64,000 nucleotides of DNA, taken from Aphelocoma coerulescens. Lineage: Eukaryota; Chordata; Aves; Passeriformes; Corvidae. This document shows positions 8,377 through 18,416 of the stretch, piece after piece (the first letter of the stretch is position 1; the number at the start of each line of letters is the position of its first letter). The position numbers and the translations under genes are program-made. The stretch lies in contig NW_027184083.1 in the NCBI RefSeq assembly GCF_041296385.1, positions 310,001-374,000 of the forward strand, given 5' to 3'. The notes beneath the pieces were generated by a model. That model was not told where the DNA came from, did not search any database, and was given only the letters and a program-made list of their open reading frames with translations.

Positions 8377-10314
8377 GTTTCCCTGCTGTTGATTTGGGGA
8401 AACAGTCTTTGGAGAGTTTTTATCAGCAGTTATAATCATTCTGCAATTGCGAGCTACATGTCCCCTTTTCTGACAACGATAGCATATAAGGTTACCACGC
8501 GATTGAGTTTCTCCTGTACCCGTAGCATTCTCCACAACCTCCCCAACCATCCCCACTTTTTTCAAAAAGGGAACAGCTGTGTTCAGCGGCACCTTCTTTG
8601 TACAGACTTCGAGGATGGATTCAACAGTAGGAGGAGGAAGCAGAGGGAGAGTGAGGATGACTTGTTTGCAAGCATCATTTGTATTATCTTGGAGAAGTTC
8701 GAGTAGGAACGCTTGTTGGAGGTCAGGATTAGGGACCTGGGAAGAGACAGCTTCGCACAAACGGTTATAAAAGTGAATAATATTTTCATTTGGCAATTGC
8801 TTAATGGTGGTATAATGAGAGTTAGGAGTTTGAGATGGTAGTAATGTTAAGGCCTTTTCAGCAGCATGTGTGATTTCAGTAAGAACTGGACGAGGGATAA
8901 GCATTGCTTGTTTTTGAGGATTTGCCATATTATTGTCACCAGATAAAAGGTCTAATGTGATATAATTATTCTCAAAGTCCAGGTAATTATCTGGAGTTTG
9001 CCACAAAATTTTTAATAAATCAGATAAAATTATTTTCCATTGCTTTTTCCACATCATAAAATCACCAGGTGTGAGAAGAGTTTGCATCAATGTAAGTAAA
9101 TCATGAGGTACAAGTAAGTGAGTTGCAAAAGTAGCACTTAAAAGGCTCTTAAAATAATTACTCTGCATTCCAAACTCCTTACCTGCCGTGCACAAATCCT
9201 TAATATTAGAATAAGGAAAGTGTTTCCAGTCAGGGTTTGCTCCATTGCTAGTAGGAGAGAGTGTAGTAGAAGCAGCTGAAATTACTTCCGGGTAGCCATG
9301 GGTTCTAGGATTTAGAGAGGTAGTCACAGGATTGTGCGAACCTGGGGCGGGACAATGGGAAGCAGGGGCAGGGAGTGGAGGGGCAGGGGCAGGGAGTGAA
9401 GGTGGGGACACGGCGGGAGAAGGGGAGGGGTTGGGGGCGGGGTTGTGGGAGGCAGGGGCAGTACTTGAGCCATGGGCAGGAACAGAGGGAGGTGTGAAAC
9501 ACGACGCTGTGGGGCCAGGGTTGGGGGCGGGGTCAGGTTCTGACGCGGGAGTGGGAGGGGATGGGGACAAGAAGGGATTTTTGGGGTGGAGGAGAAAGGG
9601 ATTGTGGGCGGTGTAGTTTGGAGAGGAAGGAACATTGCATCTGCCATTATTGGAGACAAACAAACTTGGAGAAAAGGGGTTGGGGGGAGGGGGTTTTTCC
9701 CGGGCTGCGTGCACATGGCAATGCCTGTCCCTGGGAACAAAGAGATCAGGGGAGAAGGGGCTTTTACGCATGCTTGAAACATGAGGGCTAGAAACTGGGG
9801 GCAAAGGAGTGGAGAAAAGGGGTTGGGAAGGTCCTGGGACGGGCTCCGAATTCCCGTCCAAGGCAGGGTGCTGAGGAAACACGGGTGAGTCAGGAGGAAG
9901 ATAGCTCTCCTGTGCTAAAAAGCAGTCTGCTCTAGCTGTGTTTTCCAGCGTAAGGGAAGAGGGATCAGGGACACAGGGGTTGGAAGAGGGTATAAGGGAA
10001 TTAACAGGGGGGTTTTGCAGAGGCTTTTCATGTACTGCTTTTTTCTCCGGTAAACTGTAACTTAGTAACAGGAGAGGAAAGAATTTTGAAACTGTTTCAT
10101 CTCCTGCACGCCTAAGAGAGGAGCGTTTTCTCCCCACCTTATCCCAAAATTCAGCAGATCTTATGTCTTCGGAGGTCAGATTAGGAAAGTACTGAAAAAG
10201 CCATTGTACAAAAGATTGAACTAGATTTTTAGGGTATTTATGCCCAGTTAAGGAAAGGTAGCTTTGAACTTGGTGGTATATTTCTCTATGCTGTACAGAA
10301 ACATCAGATCCCAT
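8374..10314 (-). CDS. gag: Betaretrovirus-like Gag, open 646-codon frame
   Basis: The start was chosen at the ATG ending at 10314, giving MGSDVSV with Gly2 suitable for myristoylation. The frame extends a further 94 codons upstream, but that is leader and LTR-proximal sequence. The matrix is N-terminal. A long Pro/Ser/Ala-rich region (about residues 190-340) follows, then a capsid with a major homology region (about 506-551, QLPNEN...F..RL), and one CX2CX4HX4C zinc knuckle (CYRCQKRGHVARNC, about 611-624). Many betaretroviruses have two knuckles; I see one. Gag would assemble particles at the membrane or in cytoplasm. The frame is uninterrupted, although the LTRs are ~9-10% diverged and pol is broken. 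Confidence 0.88.
   Translation of the reverse strand: MGSDVSVQHREIYHQVQSYLSLTGHKYPKNLVQSFVQWLFQYFPNLTSEDIRSAEFWDKVGRKRSSLRRAGDETVSKFFPLLLLSYSLPEKKAVHEKPLQNPPVNSLIPSSNPCVPDPSSLTLENTARADCFLAQESYLPPDSPVFPQHPALDGNSEPVPGPSQPLFSTPLPPVSSPHVSSMRKSPFSPDLFVPRDRHCHVHAAREKPPPPNPFSPSLFVSNNGRCNVPSSPNYTAHNPFLLHPKNPFLSPSPPTPASEPDPAPNPGPTASCFTPPSVPAHGSSTAPASHNPAPNPSPSPAVSPPSLPAPAPPLPAPASHCPAPGSHNPVTTSLNPRTHGYPEVISAASTTLSPTSNGANPDWKHFPYSNIKDLCTAGKEFGMQSNYFKSLLSATFATHLLVPHDLLTLMQTLLTPGDFMMWKKQWKIILSDLLKILWQTPDNYLDFENNYITLDLLSGDNNMANPQKQAMLIPRPVLTEITHAAEKALTLLPSQTPNSHYTTIKQLPNENIIHFYNRLCEAVSSQVPNPDLQQAFLLELLQDNTNDACKQVILTLPLLPPPTVESILEVCTKKVPLNTAVPFLKKVGMVGEVVENATGTGETQSRGNLICYRCQKRGHVARNCRMIITADKNSPKTVSPNQQQGN
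8377..8383 (-). promoter_or_regulatory. -1 ribosomal frameshift slippery site GGGAAAC at the gag/pro junction
   Basis: On the minus strand the gag frame ends G GGA AAC TAG, so the heptamer GGGAAAC is immediately followed by the gag stop. Slipping back one base enters the open pro frame directly. This is a canonical X XXY YYZ heptamer, and GGGAAAC is an established betaretroviral gag-pro site. I did not model a downstream pseudoknot. Confidence 0.88.
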
Positions 10315-10707
10315 TATGAAAGCAACACCACAAACCTCAACCCGTAATAGCAAAAAGGAGGAAAAAAAAAAAAAACCAAAAGAGAAAGATTGTACTGGCA
10401 CCAGCTTAAGACAGTAAACCAGCAGGGAAATACTCACCAGAATTCTGGATTTACCACAGGAAAGCAGGTCCGGAGAAAAAATACATGCGACAAGGGTCTT
10501 CTGCTCACCAGCCGTTCCCTTGCCACGTGGTGTGGGGGAGGGTACAGGCTGAGGCTCTGGGTTCACTGTTACACAAAAAGTAACAGCTCGGAACACAGAG
10601 CTGGCACAGCAGGAGGTGCAGAGCTAACTCCAGCAGACACGCAGCTGCTAGGACACTCTAAAAGTCTCTCAGAACTGGGGTTCAGAGATAGCATATTGGG
10701 TGCCAAA
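10315..10707 (-). other. ERVK leader with candidate primer-binding site
   Basis: This 390-bp untranslated leader lies between the 5' LTR and gag. The minus strand next to the LTR reads TT then TGGCACCCAATATGCTAT (10688-10705), the correct place and start (TGG) for a primer-binding site. It resembles a decayed tRNA-Lys-type site (about 11 of 18 matches), so the primer identity is uncertain. A 12-14 base A run on the minus-strand complement lies near 10364-10376. Confidence 0.6.
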
Positions 10708-11185
10708 TGTGGAAGGTATCTTTTCAGCTTTTTACCAGCTAGGTTAGTGGTTTAATGCCTTAGAAAGCCTTGAGCAGCCTAGAGAGGTAGCACGGGCGAT
10801 CTAGCACTTTAGTAGCTCTAAAATCGGTACCTGTATCAGCTGCAAAGCAAATAGCATCAGCAGAAGCAAAGAGGGAGAAATAGAGCTCCCTGCTGGCTCA
10901 ATTTCCTGCAGTTAGAAGTTTTCAAAAGAAACAGACAACAAGAGATGTTCACAGGAGGATAGCAGAGCCAAGAGATGGCGGGGCCTCCCTCGATCGTTCC
11001 TTTTATTCGAAGAAGGGGAAAGGGGAGGACTGGGGGCGGACCTGGGGTGACCGGACAATCAGACACTGCTAAAGAGTTTTAGTTATATTTGGTTTTGCCC
11101 GCGCTTCGAACAAAGGAGCTCAGAGCACATGGCAGAGGCAAGTGTCTTTGGGAGGGGGAGGGGAAGGTCCGAACAGGCAGCAACA
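10708..11185 (-). mobile_element. 5' LTR of the ERVK provirus (478 bp)
   Basis: Partner of 4376-4867, with identical termini (TGTTGC... to ...CCACA on the minus strand) and followed by GCTCCA at 11186-11191. A minus-strand AATAAA signal lies near 11002. Together the two LTRs define a 6810-bp provirus inserted in the RT/RNase H part of ERVL-C pol. Confidence 0.92.
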
Positions 11186-11191
11186 GCTCCA
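11186..11191. repeat. Target-site duplication GCTCCA (right) of the ERVK provirus
   Basis: Exact repeat of 4370-4375. The ERVL-C pol sequence resumes directly after it. Confidence 0.95.
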
Positions 11192-12853
11192 TGTAGCATT
11201 GGTGGCATGGTGGGTAGAGGGAACCTTTGCTTTGAACATCCACCCCAGCACCGGTAGTCGGGGTGCCAGGAGGAGTTGTGCTTCAGTGCTGATTACCTCT
11301 GAGGCGCCTTGGATTCCTTCATAGGCTGCCAAGATTTCCTTCTCTGTTGGGGTGTAGTTGGCTTCAGACCCCCTGTAGCTTTGGCTCCAAAATCCCAGTG
11401 GTCGACCTCGAGTCTCACCAGACACCTTCTGCCAGAGGCTCCAGGACAGACCATGGCTCCCAGCTGCAGAGTAGAGCACATTCTTCACTTTGGGTTCTGT
11501 CCTGACTGGGCCAAGGGCTACAGCATGAGTGATTTCCTGCTTGATTTGGGCAAAGGCTTGTTGCTGTTCAGGGCCCCAGTGGAAATTGTTCTTCTTGCGG
11601 ATAACCAGGTAAAGAGGGCTCACAATCTGGCTGTACTCAGGAATATGCATTCTCCAAAAGCCTATGGCACCTAGGAAAGCTTGTGTCTCCTTCTTGTTGG
11701 TTGGTGGAGACATTGCAGTGGTCTTATTGATGACCTCAGCGGGAATCTGACGCCGTCCATCTTGCCATTTCACTCCCTGGAACTGGATCTCTCGAGCAGA
11801 TCCCTTGACTTTGCTCTTCTTGATGGCGAAATCAGCTTCCAGGAGAATCTGGATAATTTTCTCTCCTTTCTCAAACATTTCTGTTGTGGTGTTCCCCCAC
11901 ACGATGATGTCATCAATGTATTGCAAATGTTCTGGAGCCTCACCCTTTTCTAGTGCAGTCTGGATCAGTCCATGGCAGATGGTGGGACTGTGCTTCCACC
12001 CCTGGGGCAGTCAGTTCCAGGTGTACTGCACACCCCTCCAGGTGAAGGCAAACTGAGGCCTGCACTCTGCTGCCAGAGGAATGGAGAAAAATGCATTAGC
12101 AATGTCAATAGTGGCATACCACTTTGCTGCTTTGGACTCCAGCTCATACTGGAGCTTCAACATGTCCGGCACAGCAGCGCTCAATGGTGGAGTCACTTCA
12201 TTCAAGCCACGATAGTCCACAGTCAATCTCCATTCTCCTTCAGACTTGCACACAGGCCAGATGGGACTACTGAAGGGTGAGTGGGTCTTGCTGACCACCC
12301 CTCGGCTCTCCAGATCACAGATCATCTTGTTGATGGGAATCATAGCATCCCGAGTTGTCCGGTACTGTCGGCGATGCACTGTCGAGGTAGCAATTGGTAC
12401 TCTTTGTTCTTCCACCTTCAGACGGCCGACTGCAGATGGGTTCTCTGATAGTCCAGGCAAAGTGTTCAATTGCTTAATGCCCTCTGTCTCCACATCAGGT
12501 ATTCCAAAAGCCCACTTGAGTCCCTTTGGGTCTCTGAAATACCTGCTTCAGAGGCAGTCTATGCCCAAAATGCATGGGGCCTCTGGGCCAGTCACAATGA
12601 GATGTTTCTTCCACTCATTTCCAGTCAGGCTCACCTCAGCTTCCACCAAGGTCAAATTTTGTGATCCACCTGTTACACTAGAAATAGAAACAGATTCTAC
12701 CCCCACATATTGCGATGGGATTATTGTACACTGTGCATCAGTGTCAACCAAGGCATTATATTTTTGTGGTTCTGATGTACCAGGCCAACGAATCCACATA
12801 GTCCAAAAAACATGGTTTTCCCTGACCTCTACCTGGCTAGAGGCAGGGCCTCT
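11192..12853 (-). pseudogene. pol: ERVL-C pol, 5' part: protease and reverse transcriptase
   Basis: Colinear with ERVL-A pol. On the minus strand the protease comes first (VDTDAQCT; the usual Gly of DTGA appears as Asp), then RT with TIDIANAFF and YIDDIIVWGN catalytic motifs and a connection domain (ETQAFLGAIGFW). Compared with ERVL-A it has a stop at about 12012 (Arg CGA to TGA in the RLPQGW segment) and a stop at 12548 after the protease. Most of the frame is otherwise open. RNase H and integrase continue at 2855-4369 beyond the ERVK provirus. Confidence 0.9.
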
Positions 12854-13742
12854 CTATGCCTGGTTATCCTTCTTTTCCTGGGCCTGCATCTTAGAGGTTC
12901 CTTCATGGGAATCGGACATGCCATCGTCTTTTCCATCATTTCCAGCAGTTTGGCTACAGGCAACTGGAGCTACTTCCTTTTTGGTAGAACATCCTTTCTG
13001 AGACTTGCACTCCAATTCATGCACTCGTGCTGCCAGAGCAGACATGGGTTGTCCACCCCACCTCTTTGTGTCTTCCCCACTGTCACACAGGAATTTCCAC
13101 AGCTCACTTCATGGGATGTTCCTTCTCTCTAGGGAACGTCCATGGAGAAGGCACTCTTTAATCTCCTGGAGATTCTTCTTTATTTCATCTTCAATTTGCT
13201 GCATACGTGTTTCCACAGCTGCGATTCTTGCATGTGTTGGGCCATGCACAGAGTCTGCATATACTTGGAGCTTCACTGCCATATCCCGCACAGTCTCCTT
13301 CGCAGCGTAGTCCAGTTTCATTATTGCTAATGCAGAAGCATATTCTTGTGGCCCAAGTCATATGAGTTTTCGCCACATATATGGAATAACTCTGGCCCGG
13401 TCTGGACTCCTCAATCCTGTGTCATCTGTGAAGACAACCTCTACCACCCCTAGTTCTCTCAGGCACTGGATCCCTTGTTCTAAGGTCTTCCACTGGGTTT
13501 GCTGCATGTAGAGATCAACTGCGCACATATATCTTTGAAATGCCTGTCAAGACCCGTCTCCAGACACTGGCAGAGTCACCCTCCCTTTTCATCGCTTGGT
13601 CGACCACTGGATCATGTGACAGGGATCCCAAATGCCTCGCTTCAGCACCGTCCAGCATCACATCATCACCTGCTGCATCCCAAATACGGACCATCCAACT
13701 TATTATGGATTCATCAGACCGTCGGGTGTAATCCTTTCTTAG
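12854..13742 (-). pseudogene. gag: ERVL-C gag, C-terminal part
   Basis: The gag frame ends in TAG at 12854-12856, in the same frame as pol, at exactly the position seen in ERVL-A and ERVL-B. Upstream are stretches colinear with the ERVL-A Gag C-terminus (SALAARVHELE; a DSHEGTSKM-like tail) and the coiled-coil region (13109-13321). Stops and frame changes at about 13046-13110 and 13322-13500 break it. There is no Cys-His zinc knuckle, as in other ERVL/spuma-like Gags. The N-terminal half resumes at 15081, after the solo LTR. Confidence 0.8.
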
Positions 13743-13747
13743 GCTGT
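13743..13747. repeat. Target-site duplication GCTGT (left) of LTR D copy 1
   Basis: Identical to 15081-15085, flanking the LTR at 13748-15080. Confidence 0.85.
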
Positions 13748-14682
13748 TTTAGTGGTTTGGTCCAAGATACTCATTACTGTTTACATTCTGTGAGATAAGA
13801 AGTAGGAGAAACCCAAAGCAGGCACCAATCTTGAAAGAATATAAAGAAGTTTATTAACAGATCTAAAAGAAGGAAAAAAAAAAAATTATACCACACCTTC
13901 AGAACTCTTCTCCTCCCCCCACCTTCCTCCCTTCTCCCAGTGACAATGAAAAAAGACAACCCTTAAGATGTTCAGTCTGTTTATCACTTCCATAATAACC
14001 TTGTTCAGTCCATTTAGGGAGAGAAGTCTCTCTTGCTCCTGCTATGAAAACATTATCACAACGAGACAGCCGCCCACTTCCAAATAACTCTGTTCAGTCC
14101 ATTTAGGAAGAGGAGGAGTCTCTCTGCTTGCATATGAGTCCCTCCCCCGACTTGCAACTTTTCCCACAACTGCTTTCAAGGGTCCACTCATGAAGCTTTT
14201 TGGGGTACAAATTTAAGGTTGAGCCGTTCAGAAACAAAAGTTCTCTTCACCCATCTCTGGGAGCATTTCATCTCTAAGAACAGAGGCCCTTCTCCTTCCC
14301 TGGGAGCAAAGGGTCTTCCTCATCTTCATCTTTAGGACTATCACTGGGAGCATCTCTAGGAACTGAGGTTTTCTCCTTTCCCATTTGGAGCAAAATTTCT
14401 CACTGCTTCCATCTCTCCCTGTCCAAACTTCTCATGAAATTACAGCTGCGCCAGCATCTGCCTATCTCAGCGCAGGTGCTTTTGCTCATGAGTTGAACAC
14501 TCCACCCCCCATATCTTCATGAAATTACAACGGGACATTCTGATATATCATAGCTTCACAACAGACTTTCAGCTTTAAGCATCTCCTCTTTCTCTTCCCT
14601 CAGGTTTTCAGCTCTTCACAGCAATAAAAGGGTTAATCTCACCTAGGCCTTGCAGCTGGAATGTGGCTTAATGCAGCGGAGA

Positions 14683-14717
<35 letters not shown>

Positions 14718-15080
14718 GCTGGGCCGCTCTGGCTGCCCACAGCAGCGCTGTGCGGGGGTTCTGCGGGTGGAACAGGCCCATCGGCTCCAGGATCGCCATG
14801 GCCTGACCCGGCCTGGCCCAAGCAGGGCCTGGGCCGGGCCTGCCGCCCCCCGCACGGGGCCCGCAGCCACCTGTCCTAGCACCGGAAAATGAGAGAGCTG
14901 TGGGGGGGGTTGTCTATTCTTAAGTGTGGATCACAGAGGCGGTCACAATTTTAAGTGGCTTAAAGAATTGTACATATTTAAACTGGCCAGCTGATAGGTT
15001 CTGTCAGGTCATGGGGGGAAGCTGTAAGCACTCCTTTGCGAGAACATCACTTCTGAGACTATGCTAGCTAACCCATGACA
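13748..15080 (-). mobile_element. Solo LTR, family D, copy 1 (1333 bp)
   Basis: Minus-strand LTR beginning TGTCATGGGTTAGC and ending near CCAAACCACTAAA, where the usual terminal TACA is mutated. It is flanked by GCTGT on both sides. The minus-strand AATAAA lies at about 13852. A GC-rich segment (14640-14890) contains a 33-base poly(G) run at 14684-14716. Other copies are 36657-37934 (plus) and 48438-49810 (minus). ERVL-C gag continues on both sides. Confidence 0.9.
14684..14716 (+). repeat. Poly(G) tract of 33 bases inside LTR D
   Basis: Uninterrupted G run in a GC-rich promoter-like stretch. It is absent as such from the other two family D copies (for example, 37000-37060 has shorter C/G runs), so it expanded in this copy. 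The length may be affected by sequencing. Confidence 0.9.
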
Positions 15081-16156
15081 GCTGTGAAGGTCCTTTATGG
15101 ACATGGACTCAGTAATGGTTTCTGTGCCTGAGTCAGTTGGTGGTTTTGAGGTTCCTTCCCCTGCATCTTTTGAGGTTCCTTCCCCTGCATTATCCTCATC
15201 TTTCACTGGGCGATCAGTTTTGGTTGTGTGTTTTTTCCTCGTGACAGGAGCCACTGTCAGTGGCTTAGACTCTCCCTCTGGTTTGGGCTTGCTGTCTGGT
15301 GTGGCTGCAGTCTGAGTGACTGGGGTGTCTGCAGGCTTTGCTGATTGATCTTCCTGCCTCTCTACCTTTACCTGCTGCAGTGTGCGATAGGCATATGCCA
15401 AAGCCCAACATATTGCAAGGAGCTTGTTCTCATTAGAATTGTCATTGTATTTCTCTTCAAATATTTTCCCACCTCAGCTGCTTTCTGAACTTGTTCAGAT
15501 GGGAAATCTTAAACTATCAGGTCAGAGAATTTCTTTAGGGTTTGGCCGATGTCCTCCCATTCCCCACACCACTCAGGATTTTCCACCTCTGGGTCAGGTG
15601 TCTCAACAGTCACCCTGGAAATCTGAGCTCTCATTCTAGACAAGCTGCGAACCACATGGAGGAAGATTACCAGATTAAATACCAGGAGGGTGGTCTCTTT
15701 AACATCCAGGGGATACTGAACATTCTCAAAAGATAACCTATCAAATTTAAAGGGAAGGGAAACCCTGTCTCCTCCTCTTCTAACAATCTGGGTGCAATTA
15801 CTAATAAATTCCCAAAACAGGCTACTGAAGCTAGGACTGGGGTTAGGACGGAGAAAACACATATCATACAGACTTCGAACAGCTGCCTGTACCTGTGTCA
15901 ACTTCTTATAAATCATTATCACTGAGCACAGCAAAATAGAAATCCTGATTCGTCTGCCTTCTCTGTAAAATTTACATATCAAGGACAAGATTGGAGCAAG
16001 TTGTGGATAGGCAAACAACCCTAGGGACCAAAAAAACACTAGTACCTCAATGAAGCCTAAGGACCAGAAAGACATGAGTACATCAAGCCAGAGAGACATT
16101 ATGAACTCAACCAGCATGGTGACTACTTTACCCCAACACAGAATAAGTAAATTCAA
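15081..16156 (-). pseudogene. gag: ERVL-C gag, N-terminal part with hydrophobic segments
   Basis: Starts after the GCTGT duplication and continues the gag frame upstream. The frame 16156-15509 has several strongly hydrophobic stretches near its N-terminus, then a segment ending PEVENPEWCGEWEDIG. The frame 15401-15009 is rich in T/K/E/P. It is colinear in layout with the ERVL-A Gag N-terminus (hydrophobic start, then a low-complexity acidic/Pro linker), but strongly diverged. A frame break lies between 15402 and 15508. The function of a hydrophobic Gag N-terminus is unknown to me. Confidence 0.6.
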
Positions 16157-16198
16157 ACCAAAATGTAATTACTACACGTTTTTTCACTTTCCTTCGAG

Positions 16199-16216
16199 CC
16201 ACGCAGCTGGGTGCCA
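16199..16216 (-). other. Candidate primer-binding site of ERVL-C
   Basis: The minus strand reads TGGCACCCAGCTGCGTGG, seven bases inside the 5' LTR end. The first nine bases resemble the tRNA-Lys-type site of ERVL-A with one difference; the rest diverges. Its position supports calling 16224-16863 a 5' LTR. Confidence 0.45.
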
Positions 16217-16223
16217 CAAAATA

Positions 16224-16863
16224 TGTGCCAGTTTGGCCAAATTTAGAAATATATCCTCTGAGAGAAGGCACAACCACCCCTCCCCACACCAGGTTCAGGA
16301 AAAATAAATTTTCTTTGAAGGAAAGTGAAGGACATAAAACTATTTATTTACCAAACACACGGGAAAAGGAAAATAAGGCTATATATTAAAATCTCTCGCT
16401 GTGGTGAAAAAAACCTGGGAAAAAGTGTTAGAGTCCTCCCTTTGGTCTCCTCGGAGTTGGGGCTTGGCCCAGGGCCAGGCCCTCTGTGCCTGATGGAAAG
16501 TCCTCCTGATGTTCTCTGAGGTTGAAGCAGTCCAGTAGAAAAGGGAGAAAATCTGAAATTCCAGGGAAGGAAAAGCAAAGTTCAACTCTCAGTCTCTCTC
16601 CGGAGAAAAAAGAAACTGAACAACTGGCCAAAAGCTGACTTGAAAGCAGCAAGCTGGGTGCTTCCTCGCTCCCCTGCCACAGCTGAAAAAAAAGCCCCTA
16701 TCTCTGTGTGACCTTGAACAAGCTGCAAACTGCTTTGAGAAAGTTTTGCTCAGTTTTCCTTCCCCCTCTCAGGCTCAGTTTAAAGGCATAGAAAGGCACA
16801 AGAATTAATTTCTGGGCATAGTGCAGCGATATGGGATACACATCACAAAGTCACCCCAAGACA
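16224..16863 (-). mobile_element. 5' LTR of ERVL-C (LTR family C, 640 bp)
   Basis: Minus-strand LTR TGTCTTGGGGTGACT... to ...CAAACTGGCACA, partner of 2036-2678. It is followed on the right by gammaretroviral gag starting CTATGCCTG. The expected 5-bp duplication of the left flank (CCCAC) is absent. Confidence 0.85.
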
Positions 16864-17832
16864 CTATGCCTGATTCCACAGAGTCTACAATAACTGTTCA
16901 CCATCTGCTTTTCAGTGGGATCGAGCAGTGTGTCTATCATAACTACCAAATCACTCCAGTCACGGTTCTGTGTTTGAATTGCTCTTTGTCCCAAAGTAGC
17001 CACGTTGTCTGGATTTTCTTTATATTTTCCCACTGTACTCTTCCATTGATCTAACTCTATGAGGGAGTACGGAACCTTTTTATAGACTGGTCCTTGATTA
17101 CCTGCAGCCTGCCTCAGAGGGGCTTGTAAATCTGGCTCCTTTTTTGTTCTGGTCCATGTAACGATTGGGCTGCGCTCCCTTATTGCTTTTCTTGCTATCT
17201 TTCCTCTTTTTCGCCTGCTTAAAGCAGCTATCTCATCTTCCTCTTCAGAGGAATTGCCTGTGTGGGAGCTGTCTGATTGTGTGTCAGGTTTGCTCCTGGG
17301 CCTGCGCGCTTCAATGACATCATCTCCTGAGCCAGCTGCTCGGCGTGTGGTGTTATCATGGTAACAACAACACCTGGGAGAGGGAGGAACACCACCCCCC
17401 CGCGGGAAGTTCCCTCCCTGCCCCTCCGGTGGAAAGTCCTGCCCCCCGGCTCCTCCTCTAAGGGTGGTGCCGTAGGCTGCACATGCTGGCTGTCCCCTCC
17501 CCTCAGCTCCTCCCCCCTGGAGGGACCGGAGGGGAGGGGGGAGAGAGAGAGCCGGGCGGCTTCTGGGCAGAAGCCACTGAAGACGCAAACGCCTTCCGAG
17601 GCTGCCACGGCCAATCGTCTTCACTTTTCAGGTGTGGCCCTGCTGGAGCCTGAGTCTCAGCTGGGAAGTCTCCCAAGTCTTCCAAGTCCGCAGGAGATGG
17701 CGGGGACGGCCGGTCCGCCCCCCCTTCTCTTCCCTCACTGGCCAGAATCCATCTAAAGCTGCCTGTCCTCCCCTCCCCGCCCCCGGGACCTGTGTCAGCT
17801 GAGAAGGAGGAGGAGGAGGGAGAGGCGGGGGA

Positions 17833-17863
<31 letters not shown>

Positions 17864-18416
17864 GAGGAGGAGGAGGAGGAGGAGGAGGAGGAGGAGGAGG
17901 AGGAGGAGGAGGAGGAGGAGGAGGAGGAGGAGGAGGAGGAGGAGGAGGAGGAGGAGGAGGAGGAGGAGGAGGAGGAGGAGGAGGGGGAGGGGGCTCCGAT
18001 CTCAAGGAGGGAGCAATTAAATCCATTTCCATGTCTTCCCCCTTTGTCAGGTCCAACATAAACTTCTTAACCTTTTTCTCTTTTCTCCTTAAAAATAGTA
18101 TATGCTCTTTCTTAGGTATTTGTAACTTAGAAGCAGCCAAGAAAAGCTTTGCATACTCTAGTTCTAAGAAACAGTGGTCTCTTCGATGATATGATATTAA
18201 ACTCAATATTAATTCTTCTTCCAGAGTGCCGTATTGCGGCCTTTTCTGCCAGTTATTCAACCTGTAAGCTGGCCAAATCAATGTAGAAAGCCTAAGTAAT
18301 TCTGCTTTTGTAAGGGTTTTATCTTTGCCAATCAACTTTGCCCAGTTATCTAATACAAATTTTAAAGGGGTGTTAGGTGGTACTTCAGTCCCCATACAAG
18401 AAATATTACCACCCAT
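16864..18416 (-). pseudogene. gag: Gammaretrovirus-like gag (matrix, Pro-rich linker, start of capsid), copy Gamma-2
   Basis: The start codon at 18414-18416 gives MGGNISC, with Gly2 fit for myristoylation. Matrix-like sequence (about residues 1-140) is followed by a very long polyproline run encoded by a (GGA/TCC)n tract, then an in-frame TGA at 17628-17630. The frame resumes at 17624 through a basic linker (RRKRGK) into the capsid N-terminus (KYKENPDNVATL). The remainder of gag is lost at the ERVL-C 5' LTR. Bases 16864-17037 overlap the capsid sequence at ~1865-2035 with several substitutions and a 3-bp gap, so the two sides are different copies. Confidence 0.85.
17840..17984 (+). repeat. 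(GGA)n microsatellite, about 145 bp, coding polyproline on the minus strand
   Basis: A nearly perfect GGA trinucleotide array of about 48 units within gag. On the minus strand it is read as CCT/TCC, which gives tens of consecutive prolines. The poly-Glu plus-strand frame is a shadow. Confidence 0.95.

Noticed and set aside
14639..14892. Poly-Pro/poly-Gly frames around the G homopolymer
   Set aside because: Homopolymer artefacts in a solo LTR.
17792..18061. Plus-strand frame coding a long poly-glutamate protein
   Set aside because: Shadow of the GGA microsatellite inside minus-strand gag; there is no other coding signal.
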